A stretch of 64,000 nucleotides of DNA, taken from Thermodesulfobacterium thermophilum DSM 1276. GTDB lineage: Bacteria; Desulfobacterota; Thermodesulfobacteria; Thermodesulfobacteriales; Thermodesulfobacteriaceae. The position numbers were made by a program, and so were the translations under genes. The stretch spans positions 62,001-126,000 of the forward strand of contig NZ_ATXI01000002.1 in NCBI RefSeq assembly GCF_000421605.1. The letters run 5' to 3'. Positions 1 to 9,018 of this stretch are shown here, piece after piece. Position 1 is the first letter of the stretch. The number at the start of each line of letters is the position of its first letter. The notes under the pieces are model-generated. The model saw only the letters and a list, made by a program, of their open reading frames with translations. It was not told the origin of the DNA and ran no database searches.

Positions 1-1011
1 TTCACTTATAGGAGCCACCACCGCAATAGACCAGATTAAAGGTTCCGGTTTTTCTTTTAATTTTATCGGAGCGTACGCAATAAGCTTCTTTATTTCACCT
101 TTAACCCCTCTATGCCACCCTGAAATATACCAACTTGTCCCTTCTTCTCCTTTAAGCATTTTTTCTCTTTGGATTTCGTTAATTCTTGTAAAAGCTATGG
201 TTGGTTTTTTACCTTTTCGGGCCTCAAAGGCATTTTGACCTATAAAAGACTTTTCTTCATGATAAAGAAAAATGCCTTTGTTAGAGATTACCCATGCATA
301 TCCTGTTTTTCCTGATCTTATGTTAAAGGCAACCTTACCTACCAAATAAGTCACGTCTACAGTAAAAACCAAAGCCCCTGAGAACAAATTGGTTGCCACA
401 GGGTGAGATTCATCTATCGATACCTGCCATACCGGTGTTACCATTTTCATGATAAGCTTTGGAGGGTTTTCTTCGGGAGTATTGGGACATCTTACTATTT
501 CACTAAATAATATTTCTCCTTTATTTGAAGGAAGGGCTGCCCATTTTAAAAATTTTTTGTCTTCGCTATCACATTTTTCTATAACATAGTTTGGGTTCTC
601 CATAACTTTATAAATTTTACCAGTCTTAGCCTCGATAAACTTTATCTCTTTAACCCCCTCATACTTTACACTTAAAAAAGTTATGTTCATTCTGTTCAAT
701 AAAGCAGGTTTTTCAGAATACTGAATCGCAGGGGAAAGACTAAGAAGGGTGAGTTCTCTTTCTAATAGTTCTATAGAATTCTCTATTTGACTCGCAGCAT
801 GCTTGGCAAGCATGAGTTGCTGCTGGTTAAAATCCTCTATCACAATCTCTCTAATCTTCCTGGTAGAAAACCATCCAAACATTAACGCTATGGTAAGAAG
901 AAAAAGCATCACAAAACTAATGGTTATTTGAAAGTATTTCAGATTAAAAGTAAATGGATGATATTTTTCTATTAGAGCTATTATTTTACTTACGATTGTT
1001 TTAGAAAACAT
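1..1011 (-). CDS. Cache-domain membrane sensor (partial, C-terminus beyond window)
   Basis: The ORF opens with ATG at 1011 and runs in frame off the left edge, giving 337 residues. Residues 1-28 are cytoplasmic, about 29-50 form one membrane helix (FVMLFLLTIALMFGW), and a long extracytoplasmic region follows. The region around KTGYAWVISNKGIFLYHEE and the later Trp/Gly-rich stretch are typical of double-Cache ligand-binding domains, where small molecules are sensed in the periplasm. The output module is not visible; a histidine kinase is most likely, but a chemoreceptor or diguanylate cyclase is possible. It is divergent from a PAS/AAA/Fis regulator at 1189, and the 177-base gap must hold both promoters. 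The neighbouring regulator lacks a receiver domain, so a classical two-component pairing is not shown. Confidence 0.75.
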   Translation of the reverse strand, partial: MFSKTIVSKIIALIEKYHPFTFNLKYFQITISFVMLFLLTIALMFGWFSTRKIREIVIEDFNQQQLMLAKHAASQIENSIELLERELTLLSLSPAIQYSEKPALLNRMNITFLSVKYEGVKEIKFIEAKTGKIYKVMENPNYVIEKCDSEDKKFLKWAALPSNKGEILFSEIVRCPNTPEENPPKLIMKMVTPVWQVSIDESHPVATNLFSGALVFTVDVTYLVGKVAFNIRSGKTGYAWVISNKGIFLYHEEKSFIGQNAFEARKGKKPTIAFTRINEIQREKMLKGEEGTSWYISGWHRGVKGEIKKLIAYAPIKLKEKPEPLIWSIAVVAPISE

Positions 1012-1188
1012 AATGTCGGTCTTTTTTAGTATTCAAGTTTAGAATTAAATTAATCTGTTTTTTTAGCTAAGTCAAGCAACTCTTTTTTCAAACCACAGGT
1101 TGATTTTTCTAAAGAAGTTTTTAAAATTAAATTTTTAGATGGAAAATATACTTTTTGGTTCATCTATTCACATAAAATTTGGTTAACC

Positions 1189-2550
1189 ATGAAGGCCAAG
1201 TATAATGAATCTTTTATAAAAATTAAAGATATTTTAGAAGCAATCCCTTATGGAACTGCTTTTTTAGACGAAAACTTTCGGGTGGTATTTATAAATTCAT
1301 TTTTAGAAGCTTTAACCGGATACAAGTCTGAGGAAGTTAAAGGGTTAGATATAAATCAAATAATAAAAACCAACGTTTTTAAAGAATTAATAGCTAGGTT
1401 AAGAAAAGAAGAAAAATTTTCGATAGAAGGAGACATAATAAACGTTCACCGACGCAAAATACCGGTAAAGATTACTGTAACGAGCCTTTCTCAAGGAAAA
1501 AATAGATGGTTCATGTTGGTGCTTGAAGATCTTTCACTTTTAAAGGACAAATCTCTTTTCTTGCCTCAATTTGGAATGGATTTCATTTTAGGCAACAGCC
1601 CGGCTATTTTAAAAATAAAAGAAATGTTACCTATTTTTGCGAACTCTAACGCCACTCTCTTGATAGAGGGAGAAACAGGCACAGGAAAAGATTTGTTAGC
1701 AGAGGTAATACATAAACTTTCTCCGAGGGCAAACCATCCTTTCATCAAAGTAAATTGTGGGGCTCTTCCGGAGCCTCTGTTAGAGTCAGAACTTTTTGGC
1801 CACGTAAAAGGTGCCTTTACCGGAGCTAATGCTGACAAACCAGGAATGATAAAATTAGCCAATGGAGGGACTCTTTTCCTTACAGAAATAGGAGACCTAC
1901 CCTTTACCCTTCAGGTAAAACTACTAACTTTTTTAGACGATAAAGAGTTTTATCCGTTAGGTAGTTCCCAAAAAGTAAAAGTAGACGTAAGGGTGATTGT
2001 GGCAACCAATAAAAATTTAAGACAGATGGTTAAAGAAGGAAAATTTAGAGAAGATTTGTTTTATAGACTGAATGTGTTAAAAGTACAACTTCCCCCTCTT
2101 AGAGAAAGGGGAGATGACATATTGATTTTAGCTGACTATTTTCTCAAAGAATTTTCTGAAAAAGCTCATAAAAAAATCAAAGGCTTTTCGGAACAAGTTT
2201 TAAAGGTGCTAAGGTCTTATAAATACCCTGGAAACATAAGAGAGCTAAAAAACATAGTGGAATATGCTGTTCATGTTTGTTCAGATGAATTGATTACAGA
2301 AAAACATCTCCCAGAATATTTATTTACTGCCATAAAAGAAGAGGAAGAAGACCAACAACAAACTTTAGCTAAAGATTGGTCTGCTATAAGAACTCAAAAA
2401 ATTGAAAGTTTTACCTGGGCTGAGATCGAAAAAAAAAGAATTATTGATGCGTTGACAAGTTGTAGGGGTAAGAAGACTGAAGCAGCTAAAATGCTTGGTT
2501 GGGCAAGAAGTACCCTTTGGAGAAAGTTAAAAAAATACGGGTTAGCCTAA
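1189..2550 (+). CDS. PAS-containing sigma-54-type activator (NtrC-like, no receiver domain)
   Basis: This is a three-part enhancer-binding protein of 453 residues. An N-terminal PAS domain (about 10-115) replaces the usual receiver. The central AAA+ domain has Walker A GETGTGKD near 161-168 and the sigma-54 contact loop GAFTGA near 208-213. A C-terminal Fis-type helix-turn-helix lies at about 412-452. Proteins of this kind remodel RNA polymerase-sigma-54 at -24/-12 promoters in response to a PAS signal. One oddity is the Walker B segment: it reads LFLTEIGD (Thr232-Glu233) where the family has LFLDEIGD, so the Mg-coordinating aspartate is missing. ATP turnover may therefore be altered. The next gene starts one base after the stop, so the two are cotranscribed. 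The target promoter is not evident. Confidence 0.9.
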   Translation: MKAKYNESFIKIKDILEAIPYGTAFLDENFRVVFINSFLEALTGYKSEEVKGLDINQIIKTNVFKELIARLRKEEKFSIEGDIINVHRRKIPVKITVTSLSQGKNRWFMLVLEDLSLLKDKSLFLPQFGMDFILGNSPAILKIKEMLPIFANSNATLLIEGETGTGKDLLAEVIHKLSPRANHPFIKVNCGALPEPLLESELFGHVKGAFTGANADKPGMIKLANGGTLFLTEIGDLPFTLQVKLLTFLDDKEFYPLGSSQKVKVDVRVIVATNKNLRQMVKEGKFREDLFYRLNVLKVQLPPLRERGDDILILADYFLKEFSEKAHKKIKGFSEQVLKVLRSYKYPGNIRELKNIVEYAVHVCSDELITEKHLPEYLFTAIKEEEEDQQQTLAKDWSAIRTQKIESFTWAEIEKKRIIDALTSCRGKKTEAAKMLGWARSTLWRKLKKYGLA

Positions 2551-2551
2551 A

Positions 2552-2866
2552 ATGAAAATATTGATTACTCTAGAAAAAGACCATGTAGCCCCAAGGTTTG
2601 ACCTTACCAGAGAAGTACTTATCGCAGAAAACAAAGGGGAAAAAGTAAGGACAGTTATTCTGCCACGTTCTTCTCCTGAAGAACTTTGCAGTTTTATTTT
2701 AGCAGAAAACGTTGACCTTGTAGTTTGCGGGGGGATAGAAGAAACTTATTATCAGTATCTTTTATGGAAAAAGATAAGAGTAATAGATAGGGTCATAGGC
2801 CCTGCAAAGGAAGTCTTAAAAAGAGTTATCGAAAATAATTTAAAAGAAGGAGAAATCGTAAAATAA
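2552..2866 (+). CDS. NifX/NifB-type dinitrogenase cofactor-binding domain protein
   Basis: At 104 residues this is about the length of the stand-alone Fe-Mo cofactor-binding domain family (NifX, NafY, C-terminus of NifB). It starts MKILITLEKDHVAPRFD, in which the V-x-x-R-F-D element is typical of the family, and it has the usual central VVCGGI strand-turn. No nif genes are present. In anaerobes, small members of this family often accompany metal-cluster or molybdenum/tungsten cofactor functions. It is directly downstream of the PAS-AAA regulator (1-base gap) and 72 bases before moeA, which fits a metal-cofactor role. That role is inferred from context. Confidence 0.75.
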   Translation: MKILITLEKDHVAPRFDLTREVLIAENKGEKVRTVILPRSSPEELCSFILAENVDLVVCGGIEETYYQYLLWKKIRVIDRVIGPAKEVLKRVIENNLKEGEIVK

Positions 2867-2900
2867 AAGTTCTTTTCAAACCTATCTAAAACCAAAAAGC

Positions 2901-2932
2901 TTGGTAGTAATTTTTTAAAAGTCTATTATAAT
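2901..2932 (+). promoter_or_regulatory. Candidate promoter giving a leaderless moeA transcript
   Basis: A perfect TATAAT lies at 2927-2932, six bases before the moeA ATG at 2939, with a weak TTGGTA at 2901-2906 and a long 20-base spacer. A start of transcription about 7 bases after the -10 would fall on the ATG itself. No Shine-Dalgarno sequence is visible in the T-rich stretch before the ATG. Confidence 0.45.
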
Positions 2933-2938
2933 TTTTTT

Positions 2939-4171
2939 ATGCTGGATAAACAATACCTATCCCTTAAAGAGGCCTTAAACCTTCTTTTAGACAAAGTCCC
3001 GTTTAAAAATCTCTCTATCGAGGAAATCCCTATAGAAGAAGCCTATTTTAGGGTCTCTGCAGAAGACATTTTTTCTCCTGAAGACCTCCCTGGGTTTAGA
3101 CGTTCTACGGTAGATGGTTTTGCCGTAAGAGCTCAAGACACCTTTGGGGCTAAAGACACCATGCCTGCTTACCTCATGGTAAAAGGCGAGGTGTTGATGG
3201 GAGAAGCCCCCTCTTTTGAGTTAAACCCAGGAGAGGCAGCTTATATACCTACCGGTGGTATGCTTCCTAAAGGAGCAGATGCGGTTGTGATGGTAGAACA
3301 TGTAAACGTAGTATCCTCAGACCTGATAGAGGTTTTAAAACCAGTAGGTCCTTTAGAAAACGTTATCTTGGAAGATGAAGATATTAAAAAAGGAGAGCTT
3401 GTTATCCCTGCAGGAACCAAACTTAAACCTCATCATATAGGAGGTCTTGCAGGGTTAGGCTTTACTAAAATAAAGGTGGTCTCAAAACCTAAAGTAGGAA
3501 TTATTCTTACCGGAGACGAGATCATCCCTCATCATGAAAAGGTGTCTCCGGGGAAAGTTAGAGACATAAACTCCTTTACCTTAGCAGGAATGATTATAGA
3601 AGAAGGTGGTATACCTGTTAAGTTTGGTATAGTCCAAGATGACTATCAAGCCATAAAAGAGGTGGTTACCGAAGCTCACCGTCAAACAGACATAGTGCTT
3701 ATTACCGGTGGGACCAGTGCAGGGACCAAAGACGTAACTGCTAAAATAATAGAGGAACTTGGTCCTCCAGGGGTTCTTTTTCATGGGGTCTCTATAAAAC
3801 CCGGAAAACCTGTTATCGCCGGGATATGCAACCATAAACCTGTATTTGGATTGCCAGGACATCCTGTAGCTGTATACATCTGCTTTTTTCTTTTTGTTAG
3901 ACCTGTTATGCAAAAATTGATGGGATTATCCTCTAAAACTTATACTCCTTTTGTCAAAGCTAAAATGGCTAAAAGCATCCAATCTCAAGCAGGTAGAACT
4001 GACTTTATCCGGGTTTATCTTGAGGAAAAAAACGGAGAACTTTACGCTGTGCCTCTTCTTTCTAAATCAGGGCTTATTATGTCGTTGGTTAAAGCTGATG
4101 GATTACTAATCATCCCTGATGACCTCCTTGGAGTAGAAAAAGACGAAGAAGTAGAAATCCTCATTTGCTAA
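2939..4171 (+). CDS. moeA: Molybdopterin molybdenumtransferase MoeA
   Basis: MoeA inserts molybdate (or tungstate) into adenylylated molybdopterin, the last common step of Moco synthesis in the cytoplasm. The protein is 410 residues, the normal bacterial length. Visible hallmarks are STVDGFAVRA near residues 57-66, the PTGGMLPKGADAVVMVEH block near 103-122, GIILTGDEI near 188, GGTSAGTKD near 257 and the GLPGHPVAV segment near 304. The start ATG has no ribosome-binding site but sits just after a good -10 box. It lies beside a NifX-type gene; moaE is at 13.7 kb, but no other Moco genes are in the window. Confidence 0.95.
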   Translation: MLDKQYLSLKEALNLLLDKVPFKNLSIEEIPIEEAYFRVSAEDIFSPEDLPGFRRSTVDGFAVRAQDTFGAKDTMPAYLMVKGEVLMGEAPSFELNPGEAAYIPTGGMLPKGADAVVMVEHVNVVSSDLIEVLKPVGPLENVILEDEDIKKGELVIPAGTKLKPHHIGGLAGLGFTKIKVVSKPKVGIILTGDEIIPHHEKVSPGKVRDINSFTLAGMIIEEGGIPVKFGIVQDDYQAIKEVVTEAHRQTDIVLITGGTSAGTKDVTAKIIEELGPPGVLFHGVSIKPGKPVIAGICNHKPVFGLPGHPVAVYICFFLFVRPVMQKLMGLSSKTYTPFVKAKMAKSIQSQAGRTDFIRVYLEEKNGELYAVPLLSKSGLIMSLVKADGLLIIPDDLLGVEKDEEVEILIC

Positions 4172-4271
4172 TTTTTTCACAAACATTTTAAAAATTTTTC
4201 TGGTTAACTAATCTGTACAAATAACGTTAACGAATTGTCTTCATTTAATTAATTTAAAAACGGAGGAGGTT

Positions 4272-5660
4272 ATGAGAAAGGCTCTGTTTAGCTTTTTATT
4301 TCTTTGGTTTTTGCTGCTAACCCCAGGATTTGGGTTGGGTTTGGACCACGAATTTGGAGGCTCTGTAAGGCTACGTTATGAGTTATGGGACAACATAGTG
4401 TCTATGGGGTATCAAAATCTCACAAAGAATACCAATAAAGACCGCAATTTCTTTAGACTCAGAATACAGGCTTGGGATAAAATTACCTTTAACAACTCTA
4501 CTTCCCTTTATGTAAGATTAGCTACAGAACCTAAGTATCACATGGGACCAAATTATCTGATCCTAAAGGATAATCAAGAAAGAAGGCATTTTGATCAGGA
4601 TGAAATCTTTGTAGACAATCTGTATATAGACCTTAAAAAACCTTTCGGCTTACCTGTTAACTTTAGGATTGGGAGACAAGATTTTCTTGGAAAAGATATG
4701 TATGGAGAAGGCTTTTTGATTTTAGAAGGGACCCCTAACGATGGCTCAAGGTCCTTTTACTTTAATGCTTTGAAAGCTACCTTACTTTTTAGCCCCAAAC
4801 ACACGGTAGACTTGGTTTTTGTCTCAAACCCTCAAAGGGATATTTACCTTCCTGTGATACATCCTTCTTATGATGATGGGAAAAACATAAGTTATATAGA
4901 ACATAAAAAAAGGCTTACAGCGTCTAACGAAAGAGGTTTTTGGGTTTATGGAAGGCATACTCTTTCTGAGGCTTTAAAAGTAGAGCCCTATTACATCTAC
5001 AAAAAAGAGGAAAAATCTCAGGTAATAAGCACATCAAGTTATATCCATACTGTAGGAGTTAGGGCAGTTTACAAAATCGGCAGTTATACGTTAAGAGGTG
5101 AGATTGTCAAACAATGGGGAGAATACCACAACGGTACCGATAGGTCTGGTCTTGGAGGATATGTCTTTTTAACCAGAAAGTTTGAAAAATGTCCTGTAAA
5201 GCCTGAAGTAGAAATAGGTTATGTCTATCTTTCAGGAGATGACCCTAAGACCAAGAAAAACGAAGGATTTAACCCACTTTTTTCCCGTGCCCCTCTTTGG
5301 AACGAACTTCTCTTTTATACCTATATCTATGAAACCTCCTCTAAAGGTGGGCCCATTCCAGGATACTGGACCAACCTAAAGGCTCCGATGATTACCGTAA
5401 AATTACATCCCTTTACAAACACTGAGTTTAAAATAAGCTATCAAAAACTTTTAGCAGACGAAAAGGCTACCTCTACTCCTAAGGATATGTTTGGAAACGG
5501 TAAAAACAGAGGGGACCTTTTAGCCTTACTTTTAAACCATAAGTTTAACAAAAACCTCTCTGGCTTCTTACAGTATGAGGTTTTAAACCCGGGAGATTTT
5601 TACTACGACCATTCTCTTACCGCAAACTTCTTTAGAGCTCAACTTCTCTACCAGTTTTAA
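4272..5660 (+). CDS. Outer-membrane porin-like beta-barrel (alginate-export-like family)
   Basis: The 462-residue protein begins with a clear Sec signal peptide (MRKALFSFLFLWFLLLTPGFGLG, cleavage near residue 23). It continues with alternating polar/aromatic strands and ends ..RAQLLYQF, with a C-terminal aromatic residue as in barrels inserted by BamA. The early SVRLRYELWDN and FRIGRQDF segments resemble the alginate-export/porin group common in Deltaproteobacteria and Thermodesulfobacteriota. Substrate unknown. The strong ribosome-binding site CGGAGGAGG sits just before the ATG. It stands alone between moeA and a strong terminator, suggesting its own, probably high-level, transcription. Confidence 0.8.
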   Translation: MRKALFSFLFLWFLLLTPGFGLGLDHEFGGSVRLRYELWDNIVSMGYQNLTKNTNKDRNFFRLRIQAWDKITFNNSTSLYVRLATEPKYHMGPNYLILKDNQERRHFDQDEIFVDNLYIDLKKPFGLPVNFRIGRQDFLGKDMYGEGFLILEGTPNDGSRSFYFNALKATLLFSPKHTVDLVFVSNPQRDIYLPVIHPSYDDGKNISYIEHKKRLTASNERGFWVYGRHTLSEALKVEPYYIYKKEEKSQVISTSSYIHTVGVRAVYKIGSYTLRGEIVKQWGEYHNGTDRSGLGGYVFLTRKFEKCPVKPEVEIGYVYLSGDDPKTKKNEGFNPLFSRAPLWNELLFYTYIYETSSKGGPIPGYWTNLKAPMITVKLHPFTNTEFKISYQKLLADEKATSTPKDMFGNGKNRGDLLALLLNHKFNKNLSGFLQYEVLNPGDFYYDHSLTANFFRAQLLYQF

Positions 5661-5671
5661 CCAGAGCTTTT

Positions 5672-5710
5672 ATCCCTCCTTAGGCCCCAAACCTAAGGAG
5701 GGATTTTTTT
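5672..5710. terminator. Strong hairpin terminator, likely bidirectional
   Basis: A perfect 13-base stem (5672-5684 with 5692-5704) closes a 7-base loop and is followed by a run of T. It lies between the porin gene (plus strand) and the radical SAM gene (minus strand), which converge here. The A at each stem foot supports some use in both directions. Confidence 0.9.
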
Positions 5711-5727
5711 CACTTTTTGGATTAGGC

Positions 5728-6999
5728 TTAAGAGTTAAAATACTCATAAATCTTCTGAGAAAGTTTCTGTTGAGCCTCCCAGTCTCCGAATAAAAGACCT
5801 TTACCTGTAAGGGATTTTATCAGTTTTATCAGATTTTCTGAAAGCTTACCAGGAGGTTTATGTAAGAAAGGGGTTTGGGGAAGTGGCATAAAGGTGTGGG
5901 CATGCACCACCGCCCCCATCTTTACTAAGTCCTCTATAACCTTTATGGTTTGTCTAACATCCTCTTCTGTTTCATAGGGCAATCCAAAGATAAAATCTAC
6001 TTTTGGGATTAAACCTGCTTTTACGGTTAATTTGACTGCCTGGTATACATCTTCTACGGTATGGCCCCTTTTACAAAGTTGTAAAATCCTTTCACTGCCT
6101 GACTGAGCTCCTATCACTAAATTATCGTTTGATGCGTAAGTTTTTACCAAAGAGATGGTCTCTGGGGTTACATGTTCAGGTCTTACTTCAGAAGGAAAAC
6201 TTCCGAAAAAGATCCTGCCTTTATCTTTAAGCAATCCCTTTATCCCTTTTAACAACTCCTCAAGGCGTTCTAAGTTTATGGTTTTTCCGTCTTCTGAGCC
6301 GTAAGAAAAGGCATTTGGGGTGATAAACCTTATATCACTAAGTCCTCTTTTTAAAAGCATCTCAACCATAGATAAAACCTTTTCTATAGACCTATGTCTT
6401 ACTTTAACCCCAAAAATCCTTGAGGTTTGACAAAAGTTACAGGCAAAGGGACAACCACGCGTAATTTCTAAAGGACCAAACCTTTTGAACCTTGGGATAA
6501 AAGGTAAAAACTGGTCAAGATTAACATATGATTTTCGAGGATTTACCTTGATTTCTCCGTTTATATCTTTAAAAGCTAGGCCTTCTACTGTTTCAAAAGA
6601 CTTTCTATTGAGTATACATTTCAAAAGTTCAACAAAGGTTTGTTCCCCCTCTCCTAAAACCACACAATCTGCACCTGCTTTAAGCACCCTTTTAAAATCC
6701 CCGGTAGTATGAGGTCCTCCGGCACAAACCAAAACCCTATCTTTATAAAGATTTTTAACCTCTGTAAGAATAGGGATTATTTCCCAGACCTGGGTGGTAA
6801 AAAAAGAAAAACAGGCTAACTGTAAAGGATAGGTTTTGAGACCTTCTGAAATCTCGGAAAATAACTCTTCTTTAGTCTTCGCAAAAGAGACTTCAACCTC
6901 AGAAAGTATTTCTTCCTTGGTTTCTAAGCTTCCTAAAAGAGCGGTTAGGCTGTATTTATTTTGAGGTAAGTCTAAAAAAACAATTTTAAGTGTTTTCAC
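5728..6999 (-). CDS. B12-binding-domain radical SAM protein
   Basis: The 423-residue protein has an N-terminal cobalamin-binding-like Rossmann fold (about 1-140, including VLVCAGGPHTTGDF and the VLGEGEQTF motif). A radical SAM domain follows, with the [4Fe-4S] motif RGCPFACNFCQTSR near 185. The downstream SGSERILQLCKRGHT and VDFIFGLPYETEEDV motifs are shared with methylthiotransferase and B12-dependent methylase relatives. It resembles the archaeal/bacterial MJ1487-type family of unknown substrate. It is the last gene of the minus-strand housekeeping run, 7 bases after argD, and ends at the shared terminator. The reaction (methylation or other radical chemistry) is unknown. Confidence 0.85.
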   Translation of the reverse strand: MKTLKIVFLDLPQNKYSLTALLGSLETKEEILSEVEVSFAKTKEELFSEISEGLKTYPLQLACFSFFTTQVWEIIPILTEVKNLYKDRVLVCAGGPHTTGDFKRVLKAGADCVVLGEGEQTFVELLKCILNRKSFETVEGLAFKDINGEIKVNPRKSYVNLDQFLPFIPRFKRFGPLEITRGCPFACNFCQTSRIFGVKVRHRSIEKVLSMVEMLLKRGLSDIRFITPNAFSYGSEDGKTINLERLEELLKGIKGLLKDKGRIFFGSFPSEVRPEHVTPETISLVKTYASNDNLVIGAQSGSERILQLCKRGHTVEDVYQAVKLTVKAGLIPKVDFIFGLPYETEEDVRQTIKVIEDLVKMGAVVHAHTFMPLPQTPFLHKPPGKLSENLIKLIKSLTGKGLLFGDWEAQQKLSQKIYEYFNS

Positions 7000-7006
7000 C
7001 CTAAAC

Positions 7007-8200
7007 TTAGGTTTTAATGTCTTTTAGGATTTCTTCAAGCTGAATCATAAAGTAGTCTATCTCTCTGTAATTAATGATAAGAGGAGGAGAAAGTCTTAAA
7101 ACATTAGGCTTGGGAGTAGTGGTTAAAATCCTTCTTTTTAATAGTTCCTGATAGATGGGTTTTACCTCTATGGTAAACTCAATACCTATCAACAGACCTT
7201 TTCCTCTTACCTGTTTGATAAGACCTGGATATTCTTCCTGATAAGCCCTTAATTTTTCCATGATAACTTTACCTTTAAGTTCTACCTCTTCAAGAAAGGT
7301 TGGGTCCGAGATCATTTCAACCACTTTACAGCCTACAGCACAGGCTATAGGATTCCCTCCGAAAGTAGAGGCATGGCTACCAGGGGTTAAAAAATCAATC
7401 ACTTCTTTTTTAGCAATCATGGCTGAGAGAGGAAGTCCGTTGGCTAAGGCCTTGGCAAGACACATCACATCAGGCTCTATCCCATAATGTTCATAAGCAA
7501 AAAGCCTTCCAGTCCTTCCTAACCCAGTCTGGATTTCATCAAAGATCAACAAAGCCGAATATTTTTGGCAAAGTTCTTTAGCTTGAGCTATAAACTCTTG
7601 GGTTAGTGGATAAACACCTCCCTCACCCTGGATGGGCTCCATGATTACCGCACAGACACTTTCATCAAAAGCCTCTTTTAGTTCCTGCAAATCGTTAGGC
7701 TCAACAAAAACCACCCCTGGGACTAAAGGTTCAAACCCTTCCCAATATTTAGGCTGACCTGTTACCGAAAGAGAACCTAAAGTCCTTCCATGAAAAGAAT
7801 TTTTTAAGGCAATAAACTTATGTTTAGATCTTCCAAAATTTTGATAAGCCCAGCGTCTGGAAAGTTTTAAGGCTGCTTCAACTGCCTCGGTACCACTGTT
7901 TGCAAAAAAAACCTTATCTCCAAAGGAAAGTTCTACCAACTTTTTGGCAAGCCTTACCTGAGGTTCGGTGTAATAAAGGTTTGAAGTATGCCATAAACAT
8001 TCGGCTTGTTCTTTTAAAACCTGAACAAGTTGAGGATGGGCATGTCCTAAATTACAAACAGCTATCCCCGCAGTAAAATCTAAATATTCTTCTCCTTTAT
8101 CTGTAAAAAGTCTTGTGCTTTCACCTCTAACAAACACAACAGGTTCTCTTTTATAGTTAGGAGCAAGATAAACTTCTCCAAGGTCTGCAAGATAACTCAT
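7007..8200 (-). CDS. argD: Acetylornithine aminotransferase
   Basis: This class III PLP aminotransferase of 397 residues is the standard ArgD length. It converts N-acetylglutamate semialdehyde to N-acetylornithine in arginine synthesis and can also serve lysine synthesis as succinyl-diaminopimelate aminotransferase. Visible signatures are NSGTEAVEAALKLSRR near residue 100, the metal-like LIFDEIQTGLGRTG near 218-231, and the PLP-lysine region CLAKALANGLP near 247. The last 7 bases before the next gene and 14 bases after murI place it in the same operon. A dapB gene 3 kb upstream in the same run makes a dual Arg/Lys role plausible. Confidence 0.93.
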   Translation of the reverse strand: MSYLADLGEVYLAPNYKREPVVFVRGESTRLFTDKGEEYLDFTAGIAVCNLGHAHPQLVQVLKEQAECLWHTSNLYYTEPQVRLAKKLVELSFGDKVFFANSGTEAVEAALKLSRRWAYQNFGRSKHKFIALKNSFHGRTLGSLSVTGQPKYWEGFEPLVPGVVFVEPNDLQELKEAFDESVCAVIMEPIQGEGGVYPLTQEFIAQAKELCQKYSALLIFDEIQTGLGRTGRLFAYEHYGIEPDVMCLAKALANGLPLSAMIAKKEVIDFLTPGSHASTFGGNPIACAVGCKVVEMISDPTFLEEVELKGKVIMEKLRAYQEEYPGLIKQVRGKGLLIGIEFTIEVKPIYQELLKRRILTTTPKPNVLRLSPPLIINYREIDYFMIQLEEILKDIKT

Positions 8201-8214
8201 CTTTCTCTCCTTTT

Positions 8215-9018
8215 TTAAAAGTTGACCATCTCTTCTATAGTAACTTTTTTCAACTCTACCTTTCTTCCTAAAAACATCCCGGCAATCTTTCCAAAATAGG
8301 CGGTTAAATCGGAAACAAAAATTTCTAACCCGTTTGTCTCTAAGGTTGACTTAAACTCTGGATGTTCTTCTATAAAATTAGCTACGTTAGAAGCTACCTC
8401 CTCTGATGGATCTACCAGTTTTATTCTTTTCCCTGCCTTTTCCTGGATAAGTTTTTTAATGATAGGATAATGAGTACACCCCAAGATTAAAGTATCTATA
8501 CCTCTCATTTTAAGAGGGATCAGGTATTTTTTTACTATCCTTCTGGTTTCGGGTTTTTTAAGCCACCCTTCTTCTATAAGTGGCACAAGTAAGGGAGCTG
8601 GGTTTGAATAAAGCTTTATCTCCGGGTCTTTTTCTGCAAAAAGCCTGTCATATACCTTGCTTCCTACGGTTGTCCTGGTACCGATCAGTCCTATTTTTTT
8701 ATTTTTGGTAAGCCTTAGGGCTTTTTCCATAGAAGGAGTAACCACCTCAAAAAAAGGAACCTCTGGGAAGGTCTCTTTTAATACTGGCATAGCGGTACTT
8801 GAAGCGGTATGACAGGCAACGACTATTATCTTAGCCCCAAGCTTTAGTAAAAACCTCGTGTTTTCAACGGCATATCTGGTAACTGTTTCTGGGCTTTTGG
8901 TCCCATAAGGAGTTCTTGCAGTGTCTCCAAAATAAACAATCTTGTAATTTTTTATCTTAACTAAAAGCTCTTTTACTACCGTAAGTCCACCTAACCCTGA
9001 GTCAAATACCCCTATCAT
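8215..9018 (-). CDS. murI: Glutamate racemase
   Basis: MurI makes D-glutamate for peptidoglycan by a two-cysteine, cofactor-free mechanism. The 267-residue protein has the full family signature: GVFDSGLGGLTVV at residues 3-15, YFGDTARTPYG near 30-40, the first catalytic Cys in VVACHTASS near 68, and the second in LILGCTHYPII near 180. Its ATG overlaps the stop of the upstream 97-residue membrane protein gene by 4 bases, so translation is coupled. Confidence 0.95.
   Translation of the reverse strand: MIGVFDSGLGGLTVVKELLVKIKNYKIVYFGDTARTPYGTKSPETVTRYAVENTRFLLKLGAKIIVVACHTASSTAMPVLKETFPEVPFFEVVTPSMEKALRLTKNKKIGLIGTRTTVGSKVYDRLFAEKDPEIKLYSNPAPLLVPLIEEGWLKKPETRRIVKKYLIPLKMRGIDTLILGCTHYPIIKKLIQEKAGKRIKLVDPSEEVASNVANFIEEHPEFKSTLETNGLEIFVSDLTAYFGKIAGMFLGRKVELKKVTIEEMVNF

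Noticed and set aside
1012-1188. Search for a -24/-12 (sigma-54) promoter near the activator
   Set aside because: No GG-N10-GC element with the proper context was found in the divergent region.
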